Position numbers and translations under genes: made by a program
In this document: piece after piece, positions 11,112-24,030 of the stretch
How positions within the stretch are numbered: the first letter of the stretch is position 1
Layout: every line of letters starts with the position of its first letter
Assembly (NCBI GenBank): GCA_016584305.1
Contig: JACEEZ010017913.1
Span: forward strand, 1-64,000
Length of the DNA: 64,000 bases
Reading direction: 5' to 3'
Origin: Chionoecetes opilio
Lineage: Eukaryota; Arthropoda; Malacostraca; Decapoda; Majidae
The notes under the pieces: generated by a model
The model's input: only the letters and a program-made list of their open reading frames with translations
Databases searched by the model: none
Told to the model about the DNA's origin: nothing

Positions 11112-13744
11112 ATAACTAGCTAAAATCATTGAAAACACTACATTTTATGGGTTTATAGCAATATGATAAGTAAAACTACTTGTATATATACAATAACGCT
11201 ACAGTTTACAAGAAACTATGAAAAACGCTTGCAATATACCGTTATATCACAATAAATAACCTCTTACTCTTCTATTTAATAGCTTAATGAAATGTAAGCT
11301 ACTTATAGGTGCAAATTATTCTAAAAAGAGGATTTTATACTTCACTTTGTAGGAAAACAGCTATATATCACCGATAAATAGCTAATATCATTGAAAACAC
11401 TACATTTTATGGGTTTATAGCAATATGATAAGTAAAACTACTTGTATATATACAATAACGCTACAGTTTACAAGAAACTATGAAAAATGCTTGCAATATA
11501 CCGTTATATCACATTAAAAAACCTCTTTCTCTTCTATTTAATAGCTTAATGTAATGTGGGCTACTTATAGGTGCAAATTATTCTAAAAAGAGGATTTTAT
11601 ACTTCAAGTTGTAGGAAAACAGCTATATATCACTGATAACTAGCTAAAATAATTGAAAACACTACATTTTATGGGTTTATAGCAATATAATAAGTAAAAC
11701 TACTTGTATATATACAATAACGCTACAGTTTAGAAGAAACTATGAAAAACGCTTGCAATATACCGTTATATCACAATAAATAAACTCTTACTCTTCTATT
11801 TATTAGCTTAATGTAATGTAAGCTACTTATAGGTGCAAATTATTCTAAAAAGAGCCTTTTATACTTCAATTTGTAGGAAAACAGCTTTATATCACCGATA
11901 AATAGCTAATATCATTGAAAACACTACATTTTAAGGGTTTATAGCAATATGATAAGTAAAACTAATTGTATATATACAATAACGCTACAGTTTACAAGAA
12001 ACTATGAAAAACGCTTGCAATATACCGTTATATCACAATAAATAACCTCTTACTCTTCTATTTATTAGCTTAATGTAATGTAAGCTACTTATAGGTGCAA
12101 ATTATTCTAAAAAGAGGATTTTATACTTCAATTTGTAGGAAAACAGCTATATATCACTGATAACTAGCTAAAATCATTGAAAACACTACATTTTATGGGT
12201 TTATAGCAATATAATAAGTAAAACTACCTGTATATATACAATAACGCTACAGTTTAGAAGAAACTATGAAAAACGCTTGCAATATACCGTTATATCACAA
12301 TAAATAACCTCTGACTCTTCTATTTAATAGCTTAATGTAATGTAAGCTACTTATAGGTGCAAATATTCTAAAAAGAGGATTTTATACTTCAATTTGTAGG
12401 CAAACAGCTATATATCACTGATAACTAGCTAAAATCATTGAAAACACTACATTTTATGGGTTTATAGCAATATAATAAGTAAAACTACTTGTATATATAC
12501 AATAACGCTACAGTTTAGAAGAAACTATGAAAAACGCCTGCAATATACCGTTATATCACAATAAATAACCTCTTACTCTTCTATTTAATAGCTTAATGTA
12601 ATGTAAGCTACTAATAGGTGCAAATTATTCTAAAAAGAGGATTTTATACTTCAATTTGTAGGAAAACAGCTATATATCACCGATAAATAGCTAATATCAT
12701 TGAAAACACTACATTTTATGGGTTTATAGCAATATAATAAGTAAAACTACTTGTATATATACAATAACGCTACAGTTTAGAAGAAACTATGAAAAACGCC
12801 TGCAATATACCGTTATATCACAATAAATAACCTCTTACTCTTCTATTTAATAGCTTAATGTAATGTAAGCTACTAATAGGTGCAAATTATTCTAAAAAGA
12901 GGATTTTATACTTCAATTTGTAGGAAAACAGCTATATATCAACAATAACTAGCTAAAATCATTGAAAAGAACACATTTTGAGGGTATAAAGCATTATCAT
13001 AAGGTAAATTCCTTCTATTAATGATATAACACTACAATTAAGAAGAAACTATGAAAAACACGGATAATATACAATTGTATCACAATATAGTCTCAAACTC
13101 CTATTATAAGCTTACAGTAGTTTAAAATAGCAATTTCTAACGAAAACAACTATAATTCCACATTTTGAATTTCTCTATCTAATCTCTATCTCTATTTCTT
13201 CTAAAAGGGCTGAATAATGTCAATTTACGATATTTTTTAGCTCTTCAAAAATATATTAAAACACTTGAAAAAACGTTGTATTTAAGATTAAAATTGATAC
13301 ATAAATTACATGAAAAATACATATTTTAAGCTCATAATATTGTAAAATATAGTTGTGTAAAAGTGCTGAATAATGTCAAATTTCGACATTTATTAGTCCT
13401 TCAAAAACACATTAAAACACTTGAAAAAACGTTGTTTTTAAGATTAAAATTGATACCTAAATTTCATGAAAAATACATATTTTTAGCTCATAACATTGTA
13501 AAATATAGTTGTGTAAAAGTGCTGAATAATGTAAAATTTTGACATTATTTAGCATTTCAAAAATATATTAAAATACTTGAAAAAATATTGTTTATAAGAT
13601 TAAAATTGATATCTAAATTTCATGAAATATACATATTTTTAGCTATTAATTTTGTAAAATATAGTTGTAGCAAATATAAAAAGCTATTTAGCTACAGATA
13701 TAAAGATATATACTTCAATTTGTAGAAAAAACAACTCTTCACTG
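11112..13744 (+). repeat. HOR period, clean: 7 A + B with 3 C
   Basis: A starts at 11112, 11374, 11636, 11898, 12160, 12421 and 12683. Units at 12421 and 12683 share GCCTGCAATATACCG and CTACTAATAGG. B is 12945-13744; its A' is 18 bp longer than usual because of extra CTCTAT copies at 13173-13200. C monomers begin at 13207, 13363 and 13519, each 156 bp apart. Confidence 0.92.
13173..13200 (+). repeat. CTCTAT short repeat inside A'
   Basis: CTCTATCTAATCTCTATCTC is followed by TATTTCTT where other modules have a single CTCTATC followed by adenines. The same insert is at 23619-23646 and 62564-62591 and as a remnant near 7780. It marks one lineage of B modules. Confidence 0.8.
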
Positions 13745-14633
13745 ATAACTAGCTAAAATCATTGAAAACACTACATTTTTTGGGTTTATAGCAATATGAT
13801 AAGTAAAACTACTTTTATAGATACAATAACGCTACAGTTTACAAGAAACTATGAAAAACGCTTGCAATATACCGTTATATCACAATAAATAACCTCTTAC
13901 TCTTCTATTTATTAGCTTAATGTAATGTAAGCTACTTATAAGTGCAAATTATTCTAAAAAAAGGATTGTTTACTTCAATTTGTAGGAAAACAGCTATATA
14001 TCACCGATAACTAGCTAAAATCATTGAAAAGAACACATTTTGTAGGTATAAAGCATTATCATAAGGTAAATTCCTTCTATTAATGATATAACACTACAAT
14101 TAAGAAGAAACTATGAAAAACACGTATAATATACAATTGTATCACAATATAGAGTCTCAAACTCCTATTATAAGCTTACAGTAGTTTAAAATAGCAATTT
14201 CTAACGAAAACAACTATAATTCCACATTTTGAATTTCTCTATCAAAAAAAGAGCTGAATAATGTCAATTTTCGACATTTTTTTGCCCTTCAAAAATACAT
14301 TAAAACACTTGAAAAAACGTTGTTTTTAAGAATAAAATTGATCCCTAAATTTCATGAAAAATTCATATTTTGAGCTCATAACATTGAAAAATATAGTTGT
14401 GTAAAAGTGCTGAATAATGTAAAATTTCGACATTATTTAGCATTTCAAAAATACATTAAAATTCTTGAAAAAACTTTGTTTTTAAGATTAAAATTGATAT
14501 CTAAATTTCATGAAAAATACATATTTTTAGCTATTAATTTTGTAAAATATAGTTGTAGCAAATATAAAAAGCTATTTAGCTACAGATATAAAGAAATATA
14601 CTTCAATTTGTAGAAAATAACCACTCTTCACTG
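13745..14633 (+). repeat. Shortest HOR period (889 bp): 1 A + B with 2 C
   Basis: A single 262-bp A at 13745 is followed by B at 14007-14633. The first C (14251) has the C1 start but a C2-like end (AAAAATTCATATTTTGAGC, TAACATTG), so it is a C1/C2 hybrid; the second (14407) is C3. Removal of exactly one 156-bp period fits in-register unequal exchange. Confidence 0.9.
14405..14445 (+). other. C3 inverted repeat (16-bp arms, 9-nt loop)
   Basis: Left arm AAGTGCTGAATAATGT, loop AAAATTTCG, right arm ACATTATTTAGCATTT. All 16 positions can pair, 14 Watson-Crick and two G-T. Relative to C1, the outer G-C pair is replaced by T-A on both arms, so the stem is preserved by a paired change. The same arms recur at the starts of C3 monomers such as 22115, 25127, 56315 and 57645. 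Confidence 0.85.
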
Positions 14634-15701
14634 ATAACTAGCTAAAATCATTGAAAACACTACATTTTATCGGTTTATAGCAATATGATAAGTAAAACTA
14701 CTTGTATATATACAATAACGCTACAGTTTACAAGAAACTATGAAAAACGCTTGCAATATACCGTTATATCACAATAAATAACCTCTTACTCTTCTATTTT
14801 ATAGCTTAATGTAATGTAAGCTAATTATAGGTGCAAATTATTCTAAAAAAGGATTGTATACTTCAATATGTAGGAAAACAGCTATATATCTCCGAAAACT
14901 AGCTAAAATCATTGAAAAGAATACATTTTGAGGGTATAAAGCATTATCATAAGTTAAATTCCTTCTATTAATGATATAACACTACAATTAAGAAGAAACT
15001 ATGAAAAACACGTATAATATACAATTGTATCACAATATAGAGTCTCAAACTCCTATTATAAGCTTACAGTAGTTTAAAATAGCAATTTCTAACGAAAACA
15101 ACTATAATTCCACATTTTGAATTTCTCTATCAAAAAAAGAGCTGAATAATGTCAATTTTCGACATTTTTTAGCCCTTCAAAAATACATTAAAACACTTGA
15201 AAAAACGTTGTTTTTAAGAATAAAATGGATACATAAATTACATGAAAAATACATATTTTAAGCTCATAATATTGTAAAATATAGTTGTGTAAAAGTGCTG
15301 AATAATGTCAAATTTCGATATTTTTTAGGCTTTCAAAAATACATTAAAACACTTGAAAAAACGTTGTTTTTAAGATTAAAATTGATACCTAAATTTCATG
15401 AAAAATTCATATTTTTAGCTCATAACGTATTGTAAAATATATTGTATCATATTGTAAAATATAGTTGTGTAAAAGTGCTGAATAATGTAAAATTTTGACA
15501 TTATTTAGCATTTCAAAAATACATTAAAATTCTTGAAAAAACATTGTTTTTAAGATTAAAATTGATATCTAAATTTCATGAAAAATACATATTTTTAGCT
15601 ATTAATTTTGTAAAATATAGTTGTAGCAAATATAAAAAGCTATTTAGCTACAGATATAAAGAAATATACTTCAATTTGTAGAAAATAACCACTCTTCACT
15701 G
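14634..15701 (+). repeat. HOR period: 1 A + B with 3 C
   Basis: One A at 14634, then B at 14895-15701. C monomers start at 15139, 15295 and 15475; the second is 180 bp because of a 24-bp insertion near 15427 that partly duplicates ATTGTAAAATATA. I saw this insertion in no other module. Confidence 0.9.
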
Positions 15702-17746
15702 ATAACTAGCTAAAATCATTGAAAACACTACATTTTATTGGTTTATAGCAATATGATAAGTAAAACTACTTGTATATATATAATAACGCTACAGTTTACA
15801 AGAAACTATGAAAAACGCTTGCAATATACCGTTATATCACAATAAATAACCTCTTACTCTTCTATTTAATAGCTTAATGTAATGTAAGCTACTTATAGGT
15901 GCATATTATTCTAAAAAGAGGATTTTGTACTTCAATTTGTAGGAAAACAGATATATATCACTGATAACTAGCTAAAAACATTGAAAATACTATATTTTAT
16001 GGGTTTATAGCAATATAATAAGTAAAACTACCTGTATATATACAATAACGCTACAGTTTAGAAGAAACTATGAAAAACGCTTGCAATATAGCGTTATATC
16101 ACAATAAATAACCTCTTACTCTTCTATTTATTAGCTTAATGTAATGTAAGCTACTTATAGGTGCAAATTATTCTAAAAAGAGGATTTTACACCTCAATTT
16201 GTAGGAAAACAGCTGTATATCACCGATAAATAGCTAAGATCATTGAAAACACTACATTTTATGGGTTTATAGCAATATGATAAGTAAAACTACTTGTATA
16301 TATACAAAAACGCTACAGTTTACAAGAAACTATGAAAAACGCTTGCAATATACCGTTATATAACAATAAATAACCTCTTACTCTTCTATTTAATAGCTTA
16401 ATGTAATGTAAGCTACTTATAGGTGCAAATTATTCTAAAAAGAGGATTTTATACTTCAATTTGTAGGAAAACAGCTATATATCACTGATAACTAGCTAAA
16501 ATCATTGAAATTATTACATTTTATGGGTTTATAGCAATATAATAAGTAAAACTACTTGTATATATACAATAACGCTACAGTTTAGAAGAAACTATGAAAA
16601 ACGCTTGCAATATACCGTTATATCACATAAATAACCTCTGACTCTTCTATTTAATAGCTTAATGTAATATAAGCTACTTATAGGTGCAAATTATTCAAAA
16701 AAGAGGATTTTATAATTCAATTTGTAGGAAAACAGCTATATATCACTGATAACTAGCTACAATCATTGAAAACACTACATTTTATGGGTTTATAGCAATA
16801 TAATAAGTATCACTACTTGTATATATACAATAACGCTACAGTTTACAAGAAACTATGAAAAACGGTTGCAATATACCGTTATATCACAATAAATAACCTC
16901 TTACTCTTCTATTTATTAGCTTAATGTAATGTAAGCTACTTATAGGTGCAAATTATTCTAAAAAAAAGGATTGTATACATCAATTTGTAAGAAAACAGCT
17001 ATATATCACCGATAACTAGCTAAAATCATTGAAAAGAACACATTTTGAGGGTATAAAGCATTATCATAAGGTAAATTCCTTCTATTAATGATATAACACT
17101 ACAATTAAGAAGAAGCTATGAAAAACACGTATAATATACAATTGTATCACAATATAGAGTCTCAAACTCCTATTATAAGCTTACAGTAGTTTAAAATAGC
17201 AATTTCTAACGAACACAACTATAATTCCACATTTTGAATCTCTCTATCAAAAAAAGGGCTGAATAATGTCAATTTTCGACATTTTTTAGCCCCTCAAAAA
17301 TACATTAAAACACTTGAAAAAACGTTGTTTTTAAAAATACAATTGAAACATAAATTACATGAAAAATACATATTATAAGCTCATAATATTGTAAAATATA
17401 TTCGTGTAAAAGTGTGAAATGTCAAATTACTTTTTTTGGCTTCAAAAACATAAAATACTGGAAAAACGTTGTTTTTAAGAAAATGATACTAAATTTCATG
17501 AAAAATACATATTTATAGCTCAAACATTGTAAGATTGTTGTGTAAAATTGCTGAATAATGTCAAATTTCGAATATTTAGCGTTTCAAAAAATACATTAAA
17601 ACTGAAAAACATGTTAAGATTAAATATATCTAAATTCAGAAAATACATATTTTAGCATTAATATTGAAAATTAGTGTAGCAAATATAAAAAGCTATTTAG
17701 TACAATATAAGAAATTACTTCAATTGGAAAAAAAAAACTCTCACTG
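15702..17746 (+). repeat. HOR period: 5 A + B with 3 C
   Basis: A starts at 15702, 15964, 16226, 16488 and 16749. Position marks are clear: the third unit has TAGCTAAGATCATTG and the fourth CATTGAAATTATTACATTTT. B starts at 17012; C monomers at 17256, near 17412 and near 17549. From about 17405 single-base deletions become dense. Private marks ATACAATTGAAACATAAATT, AATATATTCGTG and AATACTGGAAAAACG recur in the module at 40645. Confidence 0.87.
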
Positions 17747-19211
17747 ATATAGCTAAAATCTTGAAAACACTACATTTATGGGTTTATAGCATATGTATGT
17801 AAAATACTTGATATATACAAAACACAGTTTACAAGAACTATGAAAAACGCTGAATATACGTATATAACATAAAAACCTCTATCTCATTAATAGCTATGTA
17901 ATGTAAGCTACTATAGGTAATATCTAAAAGAGGATTTTGTACTTCAATTGTAGGAAAACAGCTAATACACTGATAAATAGCTAAAATCATTGAAACACTA
18001 CATTTTAGGGTTTTAGCATATAATAGAAAAATACCGTATATATACAATACGCTACAGTTAGAGAAACTATGAAAAACGCTTGCAATACACCTTATACACA
18101 ATAAAAACGTCTTCCTCTATTTATAGTAATGTAATTAAGCTATATAGGTGCAATATCTAAAGAGGATTTTACACTTCAATTGAGGAAAAAGCGTTATCAC
18201 GTAAATAGCAAGATCATTGAAACTACATTTTATGGGTTATAGCAATGATAAGTAAAAACTACTTGTATATACAATAACGCTACAGTTTACAGAAACTTGA
18301 AAAACGCTGCAATATACCGTTATTCACAATAAATACCCTTATTTTCTATTTATTAGCTTAATGTAATGTAAGCTACTTATAGGTCGAATTATTCTAAAAA
18401 GAGGATTTTATACTCAATTTGTAGAAAACAGCTATATATCACAATAACTAGCTAAAACCATTGAAAAGAACACATTTGTGGGTATAAAGCATTATCATAA
18501 GGTTATTCCTTCTATTAATGATATAACACTACAATAAGAAGAACTATGAAAAAACACGTATAATATACAATTGTATCACAATATAGAGTCTCAAACTCCT
18601 ATTATAAGCTTACAGTAGTTTAAAATAGCAATTTCTAACGAAACAACTATAATTCCACATTTTGAATTTCTCTATCAAAAAAAAACTGAATAATGTCAAT
18701 TTTCGACATTTTTAGCCCTTCAAAAATACATTAAAAACACTTGAAAAAACGTTGTTTTTAAGAATAAATTGAACATAAATTACATGAAAAATACATATTT
18801 AAGCTCATAATATTGTAAATATAGTTGTGTAAAAGTGCTGAATAATGTCAAATTTCGACATTTTTTAGGCTTTCAAAAATACATTAAAACACTTGAAAAA
18901 CGTTGTTTTTAAGATTAAAAATTGATAACTAAATTTCATGAAAAATACATATTTTAGCTCAAAACATGTAAAATATAGTTGTGTAAAACTGCTGAATAAG
19001 TAAAATTTCGACATTATTTAGCATTTCAAAAATACATTAAAATTCTTGAAAAAACATGTTTTTAAGATTAAAATTGATATCTAAATTTCATGAAAAATAC
19101 ATATTTTTAGCTATTAATTTGGATAAAATATAGTTGTAGCAAATATAAAAAGCTATTAGCTACAGATATAAAGAAATATACTTCAATTTGTAGAAAAAAC
19201 ACTCTTCACTG
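17747..19211 (+). repeat. HOR period, deletion-eroded: 3 A + B with 3 C
   Basis: A starts near 17747, 17973 and 18202, only 226-242 bp apart, so each unit has lost some 20-36 bases, mostly as scattered one-base deletions. B starts at 18444 and is close to normal (C monomers near 18684, 18835 and 18989). Confidence 0.8.
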
Positions 19212-20772
19212 ATAACTAGCTAAAATCATTGAAAACACTACATTTATGGGTTTTATAGCAATATGATAGGTAAAACTACTTGTATATATACAATAAACAC
19301 TACAGTTTACAAGAAAACTATGAAAAACGCTTGCAATATACCGTTATCACATAAATAACCTCTTACTCTTCTATTTAATAGCTTAATGTAATGTAAGCTA
19401 CTTATAGGTGCATATTATTCTAAAAAGAGGATTTTGTACTTCAATTTGTAGGAAAAAAGCTATATATCACTGATAACTAGCTAAAATCATTGAAAACACT
19501 ACATTTTATGGGTTTATAGCAATATAATAAGTAAAACTACCTGTATATATACAATAACGCTACAGTTTAGAAGAAACTATGAAAAACGCTTGCAATATAC
19601 CGTTATATCACAATAAATAACCTCTTACTCTTCTATTTATTAGCTTAATGTATGTAAGCTACTTATAGGTGCAAATATTCTAAAAAGAGGATTTTACACT
19701 TCAATTGTGAGGAAAACAGCTGTATATCACCGATAAATAGCTAAGATCATTGAAAACATACATTTTATGGGTTTATAGCAATATGATAAGTAAAACTACT
19801 TGTATATATACAATAACGCTACAGTTTACAAGAAACTATGAAAAACGCTTGCAATATACCGTTATATCACAATAAATAACCTCTTACTCTTCTATTTAAT
19901 AGCTTAATGTAATGTAAGCTACTTATAGGTGCAAATTATTCTAAAAAGAGGATTTTATACTTCAATTTTTAGGAAAACAGCTATATATCACCGAATAACT
20001 AGCTAAAATCATTGAAAAGAACACATTTTGAGGGTATAAAGCATTATCATAAGGTAAATTCCTCTATTAATGATATAAACACTACAATTAAGAAGAAACT
20101 ATGAAAAACACGTATAATATACAATTGTATCACAATATAGAGTATCAAACTCCTATTATAAGCTTACAGTAGTTTAAAATAGCAATTTCTAACGAAAACA
20201 ACTATAATTCCACATTTTGAATTCTCTATCAAAAAAAGAAGCTGAATAATGTCAATTTCGACATTTTTTAGCCCTTCAAAAATACATTAAAACACTTGAA
20301 AAAACGTTGTTTTTAAGAATAAAATTGATACATAAATTACATGAAAAATACATATTTTAAGCTCATAATATTGTAAATATAGTTGTGTAAAAGTGCTGAA
20401 TAATGTCATATTTCGACATTTTTAGGCTTTCAAAAATACATTAAAACACTTAAAAAAAACGTTGTTTTTAAGATTAAAATTGATACTAAATTTCATGAAA
20501 AATTCATATTTTTAGCTCATAACATTGTAAAGTATAGTTGTGTAAAATGCTGAAAAATGTAAAATTTCGACATATTTAGCATTTCAAAAATACATTAAAA
20601 TTCTTGAAAAAACATTGTTTTTAAGATTAAAATTGATATCTAAATTTCATGAAAAATACATATTTTTAGCTATTAATTTTGTAAAATATAGTTGTAGCAA
20701 ATATAAAAAGCTATTAGCTACAGATATAAAGAAATATACTTCAATTTGTAGAAAAAAAACCACTCTTCACTG
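19212..20772 (+). repeat. HOR period: 3 A + B with 3 C
   Basis: A starts at 19212, 19473 and 19733. The first A carries the after-B mark GTGCATATTATTC with GGATTTTGTACTTC, the second CTACCTGTATATATAC, and the third TAGCTAAGATCATTG. B is 19995-20772; C monomers near 20239, 20393 and 20547. Confidence 0.88.
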
Positions 20773-22341
20773 ATAACTAGCTAAAATCATTGAAAACACT
20801 ACATTTTATGGGTTTATAGCAATATGATAAGTAAAATAACTTGTATATATACAATAACGCTACAGTTTACAAGAAACTATGAAAAAACGCTTGCAATATA
20901 ACGTTATATCACAATAAATAACCTCTTACTCTTCTATTTAATAGTTAATGTAATGTAAGCTACTTATAGGTGCATATATTCTAAAAAGAGGATTTGTACT
21001 TCAATTTGTAGGAAAACAGCTATATATCACTGATAACTAGCTAAAATCATTGAAAACACTACATTTATGGGTTTATAGCAATATAATAAGTAAAAACTAC
21101 CTGTATATATACCAATAACGCTACAGTTTACAAGAAACTATGAAAAACGCTTGCAATATACCGTTATATCACAATAAATAACCTCTTACTCTTCTATTTA
21201 TTAGCTTAATGTAATGTAAGCTACTTATAGGTGCAAATTATTCTAAAAAGAGGATTTTACACTTCAATTTGTAGGAAAACAGCTGTATATCACTGATAAA
21301 TAGCTAAGATCATTGAAAACACTACATTTTAGGGTTTATAGCAATATGATAAGTAAAACTACTTGTATATATACAAAAACGCTACAGTTTACAAGAAACT
21401 ATGAAAAACGCTTGCAATATACCGTTATATCACAATAAATAACCTCTGACTCTTCTATTTAAAAGCTTAATGTAATGTAAGCTACTTTTATAAGGGCAAA
21501 TTATTCTAAAAAAAGGATTGTTTACTTCAATTTGTAAGAAAACAGCTATATATCACCGATAACTAGCTAATATCATTGAAAAGAACACATTTTGTGGGTA
21601 TAAAGCATTATCATAAGGTAAATTCCTTCTATTAATGATATAACAATACAATTAAGAAGAAACTATGAAAAACACGTATAATATACAATTGTATCACAAT
21701 ATAGAGACTCAAACTCCTATTATAAGCTTACAGTAGTTTAAAATAGCAATTTCTAACGAAAACAACTATAATTCCACATTTTGAATTTCTCTATCAAAAA
21801 AAGAGCTGAATAATGTCAATTTTCAACATTTTTTAGCCCTTCAAAAATACATTAAAACACTTGAAAAAATGTTGTTTTTAAGAATAAAATTGATACATAA
21901 CTTACATGAAAAATACATATTTTAAGTTCATAATATTGTAAAATATAGTTGTGTAAAAGTGCTGAATAATGTCAAATTTCACCATTTTTTTGGCTCTCAA
22001 AAATACATTAAAACACTTGAAAAAACGTTGTTTTTAAGATTAAAATTGATACCTAAATTTCATGAAAAATTCATATTTTTAGCTCATAACATTGTAAAAT
22101 ATAGTTGTGTAAAAGTGCTGAATAATGTAAAATTTCGACACTATTTAGCATTTCAAAAATACATTAAAATTCTGGAAAAAACATTGTTTTTAAGATTAAA
22201 ATTGATATCTAAATTTCATGAAAAATACATATTTTTAGCTATTAATTTTGTAAAATATAGTTGTAGCAAATATAAAAAGCTATTTAGCTACAGATATAAA
22301 GAAATATACTTCAATTTGTAGAAAAAAACCACTCTTCACTG
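20773..22341 (+). repeat. HOR period: 3 A + B with 3 C
   Basis: A starts at 20773, 21033 and 21296, again in first, CTACCTG and TAAGATC order. B is 21559-22341 (783 bp): A' 244 bp, C monomers at 21803, 21959 and 22115. C2 reads CAAATTTCACCATTTTTTTG, which breaks its dyad. C2, C3 and the tail together stay open in one frame, see rejected items. Confidence 0.9.
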
Positions 22342-24030
22342 ATAACTAGCTAAAATCATTGAAAACACTACATTTTATGGGTTTATAGCAATATGATAAG
22401 TAAAACTACTTTTATATATACAATAACACTACAGTTTACAAGAAACTATGAAAAACGCTTGCAATATACCGTTATATCACAATAAATAACTTCTTACTCT
22501 TCTATTTAATAGCTTAATGTAATGTAAGCTACTTATAGGTGCATATTATTCTAAAAAGAGGATTTTGTACATCAATTTGTAGGAAAACAGTTATATATCA
22601 CTGAAAAATAGCTAAGATCATTGAAAACACTACATTTTATGGGTTTATAGCAATATGATAAGTAAAACTACTTGTATATATACAAAAACGCTACAGTTTA
22701 CAAGAAACTATGAAAAACGCTTGCAATATACCGTTATATCACAATAAATAACCTCTTACTCTTCTATTAATAGCTTAATGTAATGTAAGCTACTATAGGT
22801 GCAAAATTATTCTAAAAAGAGGATTTTATACTTCAATTTGTAGGAAAACAGCTATATATCACTGATAACTAGCTAAAATCATTGAAATTATTACATTTTA
22901 TGGGTTTATAGCAATATAATAAGTAAAAATACTTGTATATTTACAATAACGCTACAGTTTAGAAGAAACTATGAAAAACGCCTGCAATATACCGTTATAT
23001 CACAATAAATATCCTCCTACTCTTCTATTTAATAGCTTAATGTAATGTAAGCTACTAATAGGTGCAAATTGTTCTAAAAAGAGGATTTTATACTTCAATT
23101 TGTAGGAAAATAGCTATATATCACCGATAAATAGCTAATATCATTGAAAACACTACATTTTATGGGTTTATAGCAATATGATTAGTAAAACTACTTGTAT
23201 ATATACAATAACGCTACAGTTTACAAGAAACTATGAAAAACGCTTGCAATATACCGTTATATCACAATAAATACCCTCTTACTCTTCTATTTATTAGCTT
23301 AATGTAAAGTAAGCTACTTATAGGTCCAAATTATTCTAAAAAAAGGATTGTATACTTCAATTTGTAGCAATACAGCTATATATCACCAATAACTAGCTAA
23401 AACCATTGAAAAAAACACATTTTGTGGGTATAAAGCTTTATCATTAGGTATATTCCTTCTATTAATGATATAACACTACAATTAAGAAGAAACTATGAAA
23501 AACACGTATAAAATACAATTGTATCACAATATAGAGTCTCAAACTCCTATTATAAGCTTACAGTAGTTTAAAATAGCAATTTCTAACGAAAACAACTATA
23601 ATTCCACATTTTGAATTGCTCTATCTAATCTCTATCTCTATTTCTTCTAAAAGGGCTGAATAATGTCAATTTTCGACATTTTTTAGCCTTTCAAAAATAC
23701 ATTAAAACACTTGAAAAAACGTTGTTTTTAAGAATAAAATTGATACATAAATTACATGAAAAATACATATTTTAAGCTCATAATATTGTAAAATATATTT
23801 GTGTAAAAGTGCTGAATAAGTCAAATTTCGACATTTTAGGCTTTCAAAAATACATTAAAACACTTGAAAAAACGTTGTTTTTAAGATTAAAATTGGGATA
23901 CATAAATTTTATGAAAAATACATATTTTTAGCTATTAATTTTGTAAAATATAGTTGCAGCAAATATAAAAAGCTTTTTAGCTACAGATAAAAGAAATATA
24001 CTTCAATTGTAGAAAAAGAACTCTTCACTG
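22342..24030 (+). repeat. HOR period: 4 A + B with 2 C
   Basis: A starts at 22342, 22604, 22865 and 23127. The second unit already has the TAAGATC mark of the usual third unit, so the CTACCTG-type unit is missing. The third has GAAATTATTACATTTT, ACGCCTGCAATATACCG and TACTAATAGG. B is 23389-24030 with the CTCTAT insertion and two C monomers (23653, 23809); the second is a C2/C3 hybrid ending TATTAATTTTG with GTTGCAGCAAATAT. Confidence 0.88.

Noticed and set aside
17838..18101. Open frames of 60-87 codons on either strand in noisy regions (for example 17838-18101 minus, 35720-35911 minus, 47790-47990 plus, 51195-51431 minus)
   Set aside because: They lie inside known A or B monomers, differ from copy to copy, and exist because indels shifted stops. 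No domain, no conserved start.
21959..22321. An open frame of about 120 codons across C2, C3 and the tail, with a 52-residue repeat, also at 24971, 26804, 56159 and 57489
   Set aside because: It arises because 156 is a multiple of three and C2/C3 lack a stop in that frame. It would have to begin at GTG and has no ATG at its start. C1 has the same frame closed by TAA. Differences between C2 and C3 fall at all three codon positions, and the composition (Lys, Phe, Ile, Leu, Asn, Tyr) is that of translated AT-rich DNA.
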